64,000 nucleotides of DNA from Ignavibacteria bacterium (GCA_025612245.1 JAAXKQ010000007.1:62001-126000), one strand, 5' to 3'; shown: positions 17,412 to 27,012, counted from the stretch's first letter. Numbers and translations are program-made. The notes: generated by a model from the sequence alone, not told the origin.

Positions 17412-18383
17412 TTACCACGCATATGCCTCCGGCGCCTGGTTGCCCGGACCCGGCCAGATTTCATCCAGCTTTTCAAGCATTTCATCGGAAAGCTTTATGT
17501 GCAGCACCTTAAGGCTTTCTTCCAGCTGCTCTATTGTCCTTGGACCTATAATTGGAGCCGTAACAACCGGGTTATGCATAACCCATGCGAGCGCTATATT
17601 TGCGAGGCTCTGTTCCGTATCCTGGCAGCACCTTTCATAAGCTTCAAGCTGGGGGCGCAGTTTTGCTACCGCCTCCTGCAGAGCCGGACGGGCACGGCGG
17701 CCTTCGGAGGGCTTTTCAAGAACCCCGTCGCTTAATATCCCGCCTCCTAAGGGGCTCCATGGAATAAGCCCAAGCCCCATAGCCTTGCACGCGGGAATTA
17801 CCTCAAGCTCTATGTGGCGGTTGCGCAGGCTGTAGATGCTCTGCTCTGAAATGAGCCCGAGAAAGTTCCTCTTTTCAGCTATGTAGTTTGCCTCTACTAT
17901 GTTCCATGCGGCAAAGTTGCTGCTCCCGACGTAAATGACTTTCCCTTCCTGCACTAGCTGCTCCATTGCCTGCCAGATCTCCTCCCACGGCGTCTCGCGG
18001 TCAACGTGGTGCATCTGGTAAAGATCAATGTAATCGGTCTGAAGCCTCCTTAAGCTTGCCTCACAGGCGAGCTTGATGTTGCGCGCCGAGAGCTTTCCCT
18101 CGTTTGGCCAGTCGCTCATGTTGCCGTAGACTTTTGTTGCAAGGACGGTCTTATCTCTTCTTGCAAGCCCCTTCTTAAACCACCTTCCTATGATCTCTTC
18201 TGTCCTGCCTTTATTCTCCCCGCCGTAAACGTTTGCAGTGTCAAAAAAGTTAATGCCGTGCTCCAGCGCGGCATCCATAATCTTAAAACTGTCCTCTTCG
18301 GCCGTGTATGTCCCGAAATTCATTGTACCCAGGCAAAGCCTGCTGACTTTTAAGCCGGATCTGCCAAGACGAGTATATTCCAT
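17412..18383 (-). CDS. Aldo/keto reductase inside the paa operon
   Basis: 323 residues with the canonical AKR signatures: FDTANVYGGENKGRTEEIIG, KVYG with the catalytic lysine region, DLYQMHHVD, and GLIPWSPLGGG. The start at ATG 18383 is supported by GAGGGAG five bases upstream; a longer frame would overlap paaG. It reduces aldehydes or ketones with NADPH. Lying between paaG and paaH on the same strand, it may act on a reactive aldehyde made by PaaZ or on side products, but that is inference and the substrate cannot be told from sequence. Confidence 0.85.
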   Translation of the reverse strand: MEYTRLGRSGLKVSRLCLGTMNFGTYTAEEDSFKIMDAALEHGINFFDTANVYGGENKGRTEEIIGRWFKKGLARRDKTVLATKVYGNMSDWPNEGKLSARNIKLACEASLRRLQTDYIDLYQMHHVDRETPWEEIWQAMEQLVQEGKVIYVGSSNFAAWNIVEANYIAEKRNFLGLISEQSIYSLRNRHIELEVIPACKAMGLGLIPWSPLGGGILSDGVLEKPSEGRRARPALQEAVAKLRPQLEAYERCCQDTEQSLANIALAWVMHNPVVTAPIIGPRTIEQLEESLKVLHIKLSDEMLEKLDEIWPGPGNQAPEAYAW

Positions 18384-18459
18384 TTTTCTCCCTCTCAACT
18401 TAAGTTTGACAATTTGCCACGTGAAAAATTTCATTCTTTCCCAAAAAACTATTCCGCCG

Positions 18460-19248
18460 CTATTTGCCTGAGAATCGTGCCGCTCGTTTTTCAAGGAATG
18501 CCTGAATCCCTTCGTTGTAGTCTTCAGTCATTCCAGCTAACTGCTGGAATTTTGCTTCCAGCTCCAGCTGAGAATCGAGGTCGTTGTTAAAAGACCTGTT
18601 TAAGGCTCTTTTTATAAATCCCAGGCTCTTTGTCGGCATCGAGGCCAGTTTCTTTGCAATCGCGGTTGCCTCTTTAAGCAGCACTTCAGGCTCAACAACC
18701 TTGTATATCAATCCCATATCCAAAGCCTCGTATGAAGATATTTTCTCCCCCAGCATCATAATTGAGGAGGCGCGCTGCAGCCCTATAAAGCGCGGAAGAA
18801 AGAATGTCCCCCCGCTGTCGGGCAAAAGCCCCACGTTTATAAACGACTGTATAAAAGAGGCGCTGCTTGAGGCCACTACAAAGTCGCACGCAATTGCAAT
18901 GTTTGCTCCTGCACCGGCTGCAGTTCCGTTGACGGCACAGACTACGGGCTTCTCGATGCAGCGGATCATTTTTATCAGAGGGTTATAAACCTCTTTTACA
19001 ATTATTCCGGGGTCAACAAGTTTTCCCGCGCCATCGGAAATTTCCTTCAGATCCTGTCCGGCGGAGAATGCGCGTCCTTCGCCCGTAATGAGTACCGCGC
19101 GCACCTTGTCGTTATCCTTTGCAAGCTCAAGTGCCTTGAAAAGCTCGTAGGCCATCTCACGGTTAAAACTGTTCAGCACTTCCGGGCGGTTTAAGGTCAG
19201 GAGTTTTATTGAGTCTTCTATTTTGAATTTTAAGAATTTATATTCCAT
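18460..19248 (-). CDS. paaG: 1,2-epoxyphenylacetyl-CoA isomerase
   Basis: 262 residues, crotonase fold. PaaG converts the ring 1,2-epoxide to oxepin-CoA. Markers are SAGQDLKEI for the oxyanion hole strand, GTAAGAGANIAIACD and the ligand-binding NVGLLPDSGGTFF, all in their usual spacing. Length equals the E. coli enzyme. Its minus-strand neighbours paaD (34 bases upstream) and the reductase (76 bases downstream) suggest co-transcription. Confidence 0.88.
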   Translation of the reverse strand: MEYKFLKFKIEDSIKLLTLNRPEVLNSFNREMAYELFKALELAKDNDKVRAVLITGEGRAFSAGQDLKEISDGAGKLVDPGIIVKEVYNPLIKMIRCIEKPVVCAVNGTAAGAGANIAIACDFVVASSSASFIQSFINVGLLPDSGGTFFLPRFIGLQRASSIMMLGEKISSYEALDMGLIYKVVEPEVLLKEATAIAKKLASMPTKSLGFIKRALNRSFNNDLDSQLELEAKFQQLAGMTEDYNEGIQAFLEKRAARFSGK

Positions 19249-19282
19249 TTTTTTTAAGCAGCCGGTTATTATAAGCTAAAAT

Positions 19283-19774
19283 CTAAAATCGTTTAAAGTA
19301 CTCAAATGGCTCTTTGCAGCTGTTGCAGAAATAAAGTGACTTGCAGGCAGTGGAACCGAAACGGCTCCTTAGGACCGTGTCGGAAGAATCGCAGTACGGG
19401 CAGCTGACGGTCTCGTTATTGATCATGAGCGGAATGAATTCCTCGTCGCCATTCTTTGCCGGGGGTGCAATTCCGTAGTCCTTAAGTTTATGGCGTGCGT
19501 CTTCCGAAAGCCAGTCCGTGGTCCAGACAGGGGAGTAAACGGTCTTAACAGTTACATCATCAAACCCTTTCTCTCTAAGCCTCGAAATGATCTCGTTCTC
19601 TATGGCCTTCATTGCAGGGCATCCCGAGTAGGTGGGCGTAATGCTTACTTCAACGTGTCCTTCTGAAATTTCAACATCCCTTACAATTCCCAGATCCATA
19701 ATGGTCAAGGCCGGCACCTCCGGGTCCATAATTTTAGAGAGATGACTTAGTATTATGTCTTTTTCATTTTTCAT
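19283..19774 (-). CDS. paaD: Iron-sulphur/zinc-ribbon assembly factor PaaD
   Basis: 163 residues. The N-terminal MIP18/DUF59-type domain has DPEVPALTIMDLGIVRDVE and the conserved Cys in SGCPAM, and the C-terminal zinc ribbon has CPYC and CNSC. This is the PaaD family needed for activity of the phenylacetyl-CoA epoxidase, probably in iron-sulphur assembly of the reductase PaaE. The longer frame (202 codons) overlaps paaC, so the ATG at 19774 is the better start. It follows paaC by 22 bases. Confidence 0.9.
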   Translation of the reverse strand: MKNEKDIILSHLSKIMDPEVPALTIMDLGIVRDVEISEGHVEVSITPTYSGCPAMKAIENEIISRLREKGFDDVTVKTVYSPVWTTDWLSEDARHKLKDYGIAPPAKNGDEEFIPLMINNETVSCPYCDSSDTVLRSRFGSTACKSLYFCNSCKEPFEYFKRF

Positions 19775-19796
19775 CGTTTTTCGTGTCCTTACAAAT

Positions 19797-20573
19797 TTAC
19801 CACTTTGCCCCGGGGTAAGAGCGGGCAAGTATCTGCATTTCCGAGAGCAGGTGCCCCAGGTATTCCGTATGATTGCCTTTTCTTCCTCCACGGGCCAGGT
19901 ACTGATCTTCCACGGGCAAAGGCAGCGTTGCCCTTGAAAGCAGGTCTTCCACTCTTTCCTGCCAGAGGGGCTTCAAAAGCCGGCTTTCAGGTACATAGCC
20001 GCTTTCAAAAAGAATGCTGTCCGTCCCTTCGTCCAGGAAAAGTTCACCCGTGTATATCCAGATATCGTCAAGGGCGCGCTGCATCCTGAAGTGGCTTTCT
20101 TCTGTTCCGTCCCCAAGCCTGAGCACCCATTCGCCGGTGTGCCTGAGATGGTACTTAACTTCCTTGTAGGATTTGGCTGCAATGGAGGCAAGCTTGGCCG
20201 ACCTGCTTTTCTGCAGCTCTCCGAATAGTATAAAGTTGTATGAGCTGAAAAGGAACTGCCGGATTATTGTAAAGGCAAAGTCGCCTATCGGGAGCTCTGT
20301 AATCTGGTAATTCTTAAACTGAATGGCGTCACGGAAAAAAGCCAGGTCATCCTCGCTTCTTCCAAGCCCCTCGGTTTCACCTGCAAACTGCAGGAAAGCA
20401 TTTGCTCCGCCCAGGCAGTCGAGTGCTATGTTGCTTAATGCAATATCTTCTTCAATTACGGGGGCATGGCCGCACCATTCGGAAAGCCTGTGACCCAGTA
20501 TCAGCAGGTCGTCTCCTAAGCCCAGCAGGTAATTGAATAAGGCGAGTCTGGCTCCGTCATGGTTCTCATTCAT
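19797..20573 (-). CDS. paaC: Phenylacetyl-CoA epoxidase structural subunit C
   Basis: 258 residues, all helical ferritin-like protein that pairs with PaaA as the non-catalytic partner of the epoxidase. It has the family's LFNYLLGLGDDLLILGHRLS N-terminus and the KEVKYHLRHTGEWVLRLGDG helix. It overlaps paaB by four bases, so A, B, C and D are a tightly coupled set. Confidence 0.92.
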   Translation of the reverse strand: MNENHDGARLALFNYLLGLGDDLLILGHRLSEWCGHAPVIEEDIALSNIALDCLGGANAFLQFAGETEGLGRSEDDLAFFRDAIQFKNYQITELPIGDFAFTIIRQFLFSSYNFILFGELQKSRSAKLASIAAKSYKEVKYHLRHTGEWVLRLGDGTEESHFRMQRALDDIWIYTGELFLDEGTDSILFESGYVPESRLLKPLWQERVEDLLSRATLPLPVEDQYLARGGRKGNHTEYLGHLLSEMQILARSYPGAKW

Positions 20574-20872
20574 ACGCCTCTTACTCCTTTGGGTACTTTA
20601 TAGAACTGGGGATGGCGGTAGATTTTATCGTCTGCCGGATCAAAAAAAGAATCCTTATCCTGGGGTGAGGTGGCTGTAATATCCTCCGAGGCAACTACCC
20701 AGATGCTTCTTACGGGTCCCCGCCTGGCATACACGTCGCGCGCATTCTGAATTGCCATTTCAGCATCAACTGCGTGCAGGCTTCCGGCGTGTATGTGAGG
20801 ACCGCCCGGGGTTTCCTGCAGGAATACTTCCCAGAGTACCCACTGTGTATCATTACTGCTGTTGAAGGGCAT
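20570..20872 (-). CDS. paaB: Phenylacetyl-CoA epoxidase subunit B
   Basis: 100 residues. PaaB bridges the PaaAC hexamer. The chain contains WEVFLQ, GSLHAVDAEMAIQNARDVY and ARRGPVRSIWVV, the normal PaaB core. Forty bases separate it from paaA and four bases overlap paaC. Confidence 0.92.
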   Translation of the reverse strand: MPFNSSNDTQWVLWEVFLQETPGGPHIHAGSLHAVDAEMAIQNARDVYARRGPVRSIWVVASEDITATSPQDKDSFFDPADDKIYRHPQFYKVPKGVRGV

Positions 20873-20912
20873 TTATTCCTCTTTTACTTAATTGCAAATT
20901 GTTGCACCACAA

Positions 20913-21845
20913 CTAAGCCAGCATTCTTCTTTTCTCAGCGTAAGCTTCTGCGGCAATCCTGACCCATTCGCCATTCCTGCGCGCTTCTTTTCTTGCCTTC
21001 AGTCGCTCGCGGTTATATGGACCGCGTCCGCTGATTACTTCAAAAAATTCCTTCCAGTCGAGTTCGCCATAATTCCAGTGCCCGGTTTCATTGTTGTACC
21101 TGAGCTCAGGGTCGGGAAGCGTGAGCCCGACGGCCTGTGCCTGCGGAACGGTTAGGTCAATAAACCGCTGGCGAAGTTCTTCGTTGCCTTTAAGCTTGAT
21201 TTTCCATTTCATCAGCTCGGCGCTGTTGGGCGAGTCCTTGTCGCCCGGACCGAACATCATAAGGGAAGGTTTCCACCAGCGGTTTACGGCGTCCTGTGCC
21301 ATCATTTTTTGTTCCGGGGTGCCGCCGGCAAGCGCCGTAATGATTTCATAGCCCTGCTTTTTGTGGAAGCTCTCTTCCTTGCAGATTCTCAGGTTTGCCC
21401 TTGCATAAGGACCGTAGGAGCACTTGGCCAGCATGGTCTGGTTTACAATGGCTGCTCCGTCTACAAACCACCCGATTGTGCCCATGTCGGCCCAGGAAAG
21501 CGTGGGATAATTAAAAATGCTGGAATACTTTGCCTTGCCCGAAAGGAGCTGTTCGGTGAGCTCCTGCCTTTCAACACCCAGTGTCTCGGCGGCGCTGTAA
21601 AGGTAAAGCCCGTGCCCGGCTTCGTCCTGTACCTTTGCAAGCAGTATCATCTTGCGCCTCAGGCTTGGTGCCCGCGTAATCCAGTTGCCCTCGGGCAGCA
21701 TGCCTACAATTTCGGAGTGGGCGTGCTGCGAAATCATTCTTATCAGCTGCCTGCGGTAGCCTTCCGGCATCCAGTCCTTGGGTTCAATTGTTTCTCCGGC
21801 CCCGATTCTGGATTCAAAGGCCTGAAGTTTTAACTCGTCATCCAT
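20913..21845 (-). CDS. paaA: Phenylacetyl-CoA epoxidase catalytic subunit A
   Basis: 310 residues. PaaA carries the di-iron centre that epoxidises the ring of phenylacetyl-CoA. Visible markers include [32 protein letters not shown] and [16 protein letters not shown], where Glu and His residues ligate iron. It is the first gene of the operon, with GAAAAGAGAAA just before the ATG. The ring-opening pathway needs electrons from PaaE, for which no gene is seen nearby. Confidence 0.93.
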   Translation of the reverse strand: MDDELKLQAFESRIGAGETIEPKDWMPEGYRRQLIRMISQHAHSEIVGMLPEGNWITRAPSLRRKMILLAKVQDEAGHGLYLYSAAETLGVERQELTEQLLSGKAKYSSIFNYPTLSWADMGTIGWFVDGAAIVNQTMLAKCSYGPYARANLRICKEESFHKKQGYEIITALAGGTPEQKMMAQDAVNRWWKPSLMMFGPGDKDSPNSAELMKWKIKLKGNEELRQRFIDLTVPQAQAVGLTLPDPELRYNNETGHWNYGELDWKEFFEVISGRGPYNRERLKARKEARRNGEWVRIAAEAYAEKRRMLA

Positions 21846-21867
21846 AGTTTCTCTTTTCTAAGGAAGA

Positions 21868-21900
21868 ATTGATTTGCCCCCAATGAAATCAATCTATATA
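21868..21900 (-). promoter_or_regulatory. Candidate promoter and palindromic operator of the paa operon
   Basis: An inverted repeat ATTGATTT-N10-AAATCAAT (21868-21893) lies 23-48 bases upstream of the paaA start. Immediately beyond it is TATATAGATT on the minus strand (TATATA at 21895-21900), which could be a -10 element. A transcription factor bound there would overlap the transcription start. This resembles operators of TetR-type PaaR or GntR-type PaaX regulators in position only, and no regulator gene is in the window. Confidence 0.45.
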
Positions 21901-21956
21901 AAAAGAGGCTTAAAGGCAAGGCGCGAAAAAGTGCGGAATAAACGCGGAAAAAGGCC

Positions 21957-22580
21957 CTATTTCTTCTCGAAGTGCTGGTAGTCTTTTGTGCTTCTCCACG
22001 TGGCGCCCCACTTCCAGCCCCGCCTGGTAAAAGCCTTTGCAACGGGGGAAGAGGGGGTAATTGTGCCGGGTACCTTAATGTCGTATTTTGCCCCGAGAGG
22101 GGAGGCTTTGCCTCTTTTTATCTGCGGATTTTGCAGAGGGTTTATGTCAATTGCACGACCCGTAGCGTGCGCAGACATTACCTTTGTGCCCTTTACAAGA
22201 CGGTAGTTGAATGCCGAGGTGTTGTTATCCGACATGGAAAGCGAGTCGGACCAGCCGTATTTTACTATCGGAACTACTTTTGCAACTGGAAACCTGCTTT
22301 CTTCAATCTCCCGGAATATTTCCCTTATCTCACCTGCCAGTTTTGACTGGACGAGCACCTGCCCTTCGTGAAGCCTCCCGTCAAATGAATAGTAATTCAC
22401 GCTTACAAGGCTCAGACTCTTCTTTAGCGGTGAAGGGATCTTAAGCCCCGAGGTGGCTTCCTCAAGCGTCATGCGGCTGTCTATGACAACCTTATTCTGC
22501 AGAACGCTTCCGGATCTGCCGGGTAAAGAGAATGCGGCAAATATGGAAATCAGCAGTATGTAAAAAGTTATTCTTTTCAT
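21957..22580 (-). CDS. M15-type peptidoglycan peptidase (exported)
   Basis: 207 residues with an N-terminal signal segment (about residues 1-24). The zinc site is His138 and Asp145 in SAHATGRAIDIN, with His203 in the closing DYQHFEK, and WKWGATW precedes it. This is the D,D/L,D-carboxypeptidase or endopeptidase M15 pattern, so it trims peptide cross-links in the periplasm. It lies 111 bases upstream of paaA on the same strand but is a separate unit, as the gap holds the paa promoter elements. Confidence 0.82.
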   Translation of the reverse strand: MKRITFYILLISIFAAFSLPGRSGSVLQNKVVIDSRMTLEEATSGLKIPSPLKKSLSLVSVNYYSFDGRLHEGQVLVQSKLAGEIREIFREIEESRFPVAKVVPIVKYGWSDSLSMSDNNTSAFNYRLVKGTKVMSAHATGRAIDINPLQNPQIKRGKASPLGAKYDIKVPGTITPSSPVAKAFTRRGWKWGATWRSTKDYQHFEKK

Positions 22581-22793
22581 TGTTAAATGTGTACGGGAAC
22601 CTGTAAATATAACTTTTTTTTGTGTGCTGCACCAGGGGGCGCTTTTCAGGCAGGACCCGTTTTCATTCCTTGATTATAGTTTTATATGAGTTAAATTTAA
22701 TAAATAAGCCGTTATTTCAGGCTCCGGCAAAAAGAAAATTACGGGCTATTTTGTTACAGCTTTTTCAGTATTATTATTCCCCGGGAGGTCACC

Positions 22794-22943
22794 ATGCTAT
22801 GGACTATCTTTGTCGTTTTGCTCGTCTTGTGGGTACTGGGACTCATAAGCGGCTATACGCTGGGCGGATTTATACATATCCTCCTTATAATAGCCGTTGT
22901 AGCCGTTCTTATAAGGATCATACAGGGAAGAAGTGTTTTATAG
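22794..22943 (+). CDS. lmo0937-family small membrane protein, 49 aa
   Basis: Starts at ATG 22794 with GGGAGG six bases upstream. The sequence begins MLWTIFVVLLVLWVLGLISG and continues YTLGGFIHILLIIAVVAVLI, ending in RIIQGRSVL: two short membrane helices separated by a Gly-rich turn. This is the lmo0937/DUF5670 pattern, found widely with unknown function. A terminator begins 23 bases after the stop codon. Confidence 0.85.
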   Translation: MLWTIFVVLLVLWVLGLISGYTLGGFIHILLIIAVVAVLIRIIQGRSVL

Positions 22944-22965
22944 TGCCGATGAAGAAAATGAAACC

Positions 22966-22998
22966 AGCCGGCATGGTAATAACCCCGCCGGCTTTTTT
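22966..22998 (+). terminator. Terminator of the lmo0937-family gene
   Basis: AGCCGGC (22966-22972) pairs with GCCGGCT (22987-22993), followed directly by TTTTT. Confidence 0.85.
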
Positions 22999-23042
22999 TA
23001 TGATATATAATCTGTTATGGGAAAGATTAAAGAGAAATCATT

Positions 23043-24128
23043 ATGAGTATATTAAAAAAAATAAGCAGGACGACACTGATTGTTATAATAAGCATTGTCG
23101 TCCTTCTTGTGGCCCTGCGCCTTGCGCTGCCTTCCATTATTAAGCATGCGGTAAATAAAAAATTAAACGAACTTCCCGATTATACAGGGCATATAGACGA
23201 CGTCGACCTGCACATCTACCGCGGTGCCTACGCCATTAACGGGGTGGAAATTCTCAAAAGAAACGGCAAAGTTCCCGTCCCGTTCTTTTCGGCTGGAACT
23301 ATGGAGTTCTCAGTCGAATGGCGGCAGCTCTTCCGCGGGCACCTGGTTGCAACAATCAGGATATTCCACCCCATGGTTAATTTTGTGCAGGGACCTACAA
23401 AGGAACAAAGCCAGACTACGGCCGACAAAAGGTGGCAGGATAAGGTTAAAGACCTCTTCCCCCTGAAAATCAACAGCTTTAAGATTGTTGACGGCGAAAT
23501 CCATTTCCGCAACCCTTACAGCGACCCCAAGGTGGATGTCTTTGTACGCGACCTGCAGGTGACGGCAACAAACCTGACTAACAGCCTTAAGGTTGCCAAG
23601 ACTCTGGCCTCCAATCTGAATGCCACCGGCACCATAATGGGTTCTGGCAGATTTAAGGTCGACGTAGACCTAGATCCTTTCAGGGAACAGCCAACCTTTA
23701 ACCTGGATATGCAGCTTACAAATGTAAGTCTGGTAAAGCTGAATGATTTCCTGAGGGCCTACGCAAAGTTCGACGTCCACAAGGGTACTTTCAACATGTA
23801 CAGCGAAGTAGCCGCCAGGGACGGCAGGTATGAAGGGTACCTTAAGCCGCTGCTTAAAGACGTGGAAGTGGTAAAATGGAAAGAGGACATAAAAAAACCG
23901 GTCTTTGAGCTTCTATGGAAAGTCGTGGTCGGTGCCGTAAAAGACATATTTACAAACCCTCCTAAGGAACAGGTGGCAACAAAAGTCCCGTTCAGCGGAA
24001 GCTTCGGCAATACGAGCGTTGGAGTCTGGCCTTCGATATGGGAACTGATTAAAAACGCCTTCATTCAGGCCCTCATGCCCGGTCTCGACAAGACGATCAG
24101 CATGAAGGACGTGTCGAAAAAAGATTGA
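23043..24128 (+). CDS. DUF748 / AsmA-like membrane-anchored protein
   Basis: 361 residues with one N-terminal membrane segment (about 10-28). It then has strands typical of DUF748/AsmA-like lipid-transport or envelope-assembly proteins: VDLHIYRGAYAINGVEI, then EFSVEWRQLFRGHLVATIRI, IVDGEIHFRNP and later FNLDMQLTNVSL. The family forms long beta structures facing the periplasm, thought to help outer-membrane lipid homeostasis. It ends near a hairpin at 24170. Confidence 0.78.
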   Translation: MSILKKISRTTLIVIISIVVLLVALRLALPSIIKHAVNKKLNELPDYTGHIDDVDLHIYRGAYAINGVEILKRNGKVPVPFFSAGTMEFSVEWRQLFRGHLVATIRIFHPMVNFVQGPTKEQSQTTADKRWQDKVKDLFPLKINSFKIVDGEIHFRNPYSDPKVDVFVRDLQVTATNLTNSLKVAKTLASNLNATGTIMGSGRFKVDVDLDPFREQPTFNLDMQLTNVSLVKLNDFLRAYAKFDVHKGTFNMYSEVAARDGRYEGYLKPLLKDVEVVKWKEDIKKPVFELLWKVVVGAVKDIFTNPPKEQVATKVPFSGSFGNTSVGVWPSIWELIKNAFIQALMPGLDKTISMKDVSKKD

Positions 24129-24169
24129 AAACGCGCCCGGCAAAACCCCATTTAACTTCAATACTTTAG

Positions 24170-24187
24170 AGCCCGCTTTAGCGGGCT
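24170..24187 (+). terminator. Short hairpin after the DUF748 gene
   Basis: AGCCCGC-TTTA-GCGGGCT with only a weak T-rich tail (TCCTTTAA). Likely terminator. Confidence 0.5.
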
Positions 24188-24417
24188 TCCTTTAACTGAA
24201 TGGCCTGGATCTGAAATTTTAATGGCCCTTTATATCATCGCTCTGAATTGTAAAGGGTTGATTTTCCCCGGACTTCAGGTTGGACAAAATGTGCCCCCCA
24301 CACCCATTGGGACATTAGTCCCGGATTTTTCCCTCCCACCCGAAACGTGACTCGTAAATCCAGCCGGATTTTCTTATATTTAGATTCTTTAATAACAATT
24401 AATTAGCGAAAAGTTAT

Positions 24418-27012
24418 ATGACCTCAGCAGAAATCAGACAACAATTTTTGGACTTTTTTAAGAATAAAGGGCATCGTATCGTCCCAAGCGCCCCGGTGGT
24501 ACCCTTTGACGACCCGACACTGCTTTTTGCAAACGCGGGTATGAACCAGTTTAAGGATGTTTTCCTCGGGCTCGGTACCAGAGAATACAAGCGCGCTGCC
24601 GATACACAAAAATGCATCAGGGTAAGCGGAAAACATAACGACCTTGAAGAGGTCGGCCGCGATACCTACCACCATACATTCTTTGAAATGCTGGGCAACT
24701 GGTCCTTCGGCGATTATTACAAAAAAGAAGCCATCAAATGGGCCTGGGAACTCCTGACTGTGGTCTGGAATCTTCCCAAGGAAAGACTCTGGGCTACGGT
24801 TTATAAGACGGACAATGAAGCCAGCGAGTTCTGGAGAACCGAAACAGACATCAACCCCTCACACATCCTGCCCTTCGGTGAAAAGGACAATTTCTGGGAA
24901 ATGGGGGAAACCGGCCCGTGCGGACCATGTTCTGAAATTCATATTAACTTAAGCGACGATTACGAGAACCCAAAGTACGTTAATGCCGGCGTACCCGAGT
25001 GCATCGAAATCTGGAACCTGGTTTTTATTCAGTATAACAGGAACAGCAACGGCGAGCTCCAGGATCTTCCGGCAAAACACGTCGATACAGGAATGGGTTT
25101 TGAAAGGATCTGTGCCGTTCTGCAGAAAAAAGGCTCCAACTACGATACTGATGTCTTTACACCCATCATAAATGAAATCTCACGCATCTCGGGTGTTAAA
25201 TACGATACCGAGGCAAACAAGGTCCCCATGAGGGTGATTGCAGACCACGTAAGGACACTTTCATTTGCAATTGCCGACGGCGCTGTCCCCGGTAACGACG
25301 GGCGCGGATACGTCCTGCGCAGAATCTTAAGAAGGGCCGCCCGCTACGGCAGAAAGCTCGGCCTCAGTAAGCCTTTTATCTACGAGCTCGTTGAGGTGCT
25401 CTCGGCTCACATGTCTTCTGTATTCCCAGAATTGAAACAGAAAAAACAGCACATACAAAAAATTATAAAAGCCGAAGAGGAAAGCTTTAACGTAACGCTC
25501 GACAGGGGAATTGAACTCTTCGAAAAAATAGCCGAAAAGGTAACCTCCGCCGGCAGCAGCATTATAAGCGGCGAGGACATTTTTATGCTCTACGATACTT
25601 ACGGCTTCCCGGTTGATCTTACAAACGTAATGGCCGGGGAAAGAAATCTCTCCATAGATGAAGCCCGCTTTAACGCCCTGATGGATGAACAGCGCACCCG
25701 CGCAAGGGAATCCACAAAGGAAAAGTTCGCTTCCGTAAGCGCCCTTATTAACGACGTGGAATCATTTGAAATTGATGAAAGCGAAAAGCCCGAGTTTGTG
25801 GGCTATGAAAGCCTTTACGTGGATGCCAAAATAATAGGACACAAAAAAGAAGGCAACAGCGAGCTTATCATTCTCGACCGCACGCCCTTTTATGTGGAGT
25901 CGGGCGGACAGATAAGCGACATCGGCTGGATAGAATTTCCGGAGAAAAACCGCCGCTTCGAAGTGGATAACGTTTCAAAGGTCTATAACCTGGTTGTGCA
26001 CGCACTTGATGCTGCAGAAATTGATTTCCCAATTGAAAAGGGAATGCGCGTTAAGGCAATAGTGGACCAGGGCAGAAGGTGGGACATAATGAGAAACCAC
26101 TCGGCTACACACCTCCTGCATGCGGCGCTCCGTAAAGTATTGGGTGAACACGTGCGCCAGGCCGGCTCATACGTCGGACCCGACCGCCTGAGGTTTGACT
26201 TTGCCCATTACTCAAAGCTCTCCGAAGAGGAAATAAAAAAGATTGAGGCAATTGTAAACGAGCAGATAAGAAAGAACATACGGCACCTGCCCCACAGGGC
26301 AATTCCATTTGATGAAGCAAAGAAAATGGGAGCCTTGATGTTCTTCGGCGATAAGTACGGCGACCGCGTGAACGTCGTGGAATTTGAAGGCGCAAGCATG
26401 GAATTCTGCGGGGGCACGCACGTAACCAATACGGCTGAAATCGGCATGTTCAAGATCATCAGTGAAGCCTCGGTTGCAAGCGGCATAAGAAGAATTGAAG
26501 CCGTTACGGGCAAAGGCGTTGAAGAGTTCATACACCTTCAGGAAGAAAACCTGAAGAAAGAGGAAGAAAAAATTGCGCAGCTTTTGGAGGAAAAAAGGAA
26601 GCTGGAAAAAGAACTGGCAGAAATCAGCTTCAAGGCAAAACTCGGAAAACTGGATGCCGTCCTTAATTCACCCGTGGATCTTGAAGGCATAAGACTTTTC
26701 AAGGGCAGAGTTGAGGCATCGAACATGGATGAATTAAAAGGCTTTGGCGACGAGCTCAGAGAAAAAATGAAAGACGCCGTTGGAGTCCTTATAAGCGAGA
26801 TGGACGGGAAAGTAGGCATTGTATGCGTAGTTTCAGACGGACTCATTAAGGAAAAGAAGCTTGCGGCAGGCAAAATTGTTGGCGAGCTTGCAAAGCTTGT
26901 TGGCGGAGGCGGAGGCGGACGCCCTCACCTTGCAACTGCTGGCGGCAAGGACGTAACCAAAATAAACGAAGCCTTAAACCAGGCAAACGACGTCATAAAG
27001 AAGATGCTCTAA
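24418..27012 (+). CDS. alaS: Alanyl-tRNA synthetase
   Basis: 864 residues. Charges tRNA-Ala with alanine and edits mischarged Ser and Gly. The class II catalytic core (about 1-240) has ANAGMNQFKDVFLG, FFEMLGNWSFGDYY and GDYYKK. The editing domain carries the zinc ligands His561 and His565 in NHSATHLLH and Cys664 and His668 in CGGTHV. The C-terminal domain ends in VGGGGGGRPHLATAGG, as in other AlaS proteins. Length is normal for bacteria. A strong terminator follows. Confidence 0.97.
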   Translation: MTSAEIRQQFLDFFKNKGHRIVPSAPVVPFDDPTLLFANAGMNQFKDVFLGLGTREYKRAADTQKCIRVSGKHNDLEEVGRDTYHHTFFEMLGNWSFGDYYKKEAIKWAWELLTVVWNLPKERLWATVYKTDNEASEFWRTETDINPSHILPFGEKDNFWEMGETGPCGPCSEIHINLSDDYENPKYVNAGVPECIEIWNLVFIQYNRNSNGELQDLPAKHVDTGMGFERICAVLQKKGSNYDTDVFTPIINEISRISGVKYDTEANKVPMRVIADHVRTLSFAIADGAVPGNDGRGYVLRRILRRAARYGRKLGLSKPFIYELVEVLSAHMSSVFPELKQKKQHIQKIIKAEEESFNVTLDRGIELFEKIAEKVTSAGSSIISGEDIFMLYDTYGFPVDLTNVMAGERNLSIDEARFNALMDEQRTRARESTKEKFASVSALINDVESFEIDESEKPEFVGYESLYVDAKIIGHKKEGNSELIILDRTPFYVESGGQISDIGWIEFPEKNRRFEVDNVSKVYNLVVHALDAAEIDFPIEKGMRVKAIVDQGRRWDIMRNHSATHLLHAALRKVLGEHVRQAGSYVGPDRLRFDFAHYSKLSEEEIKKIEAIVNEQIRKNIRHLPHRAIPFDEAKKMGALMFFGDKYGDRVNVVEFEGASMEFCGGTHVTNTAEIGMFKIISEASVASGIRRIEAVTGKGVEEFIHLQEENLKKEEEKIAQLLEEKRKLEKELAEISFKAKLGKLDAVLNSPVDLEGIRLFKGRVEASNMDELKGFGDELREKMKDAVGVLISEMDGKVGIVCVVSDGLIKEKKLAAGKIVGELAKLVGGGGGGRPHLATAGGKDVTKINEALNQANDVIKKML

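Noticed and set aside
22622-23143. 173-codon plus-strand frame
   Set aside because: It overlaps the lmo0937-type gene and its terminator in another frame, and the predicted protein has no recognisable pattern.
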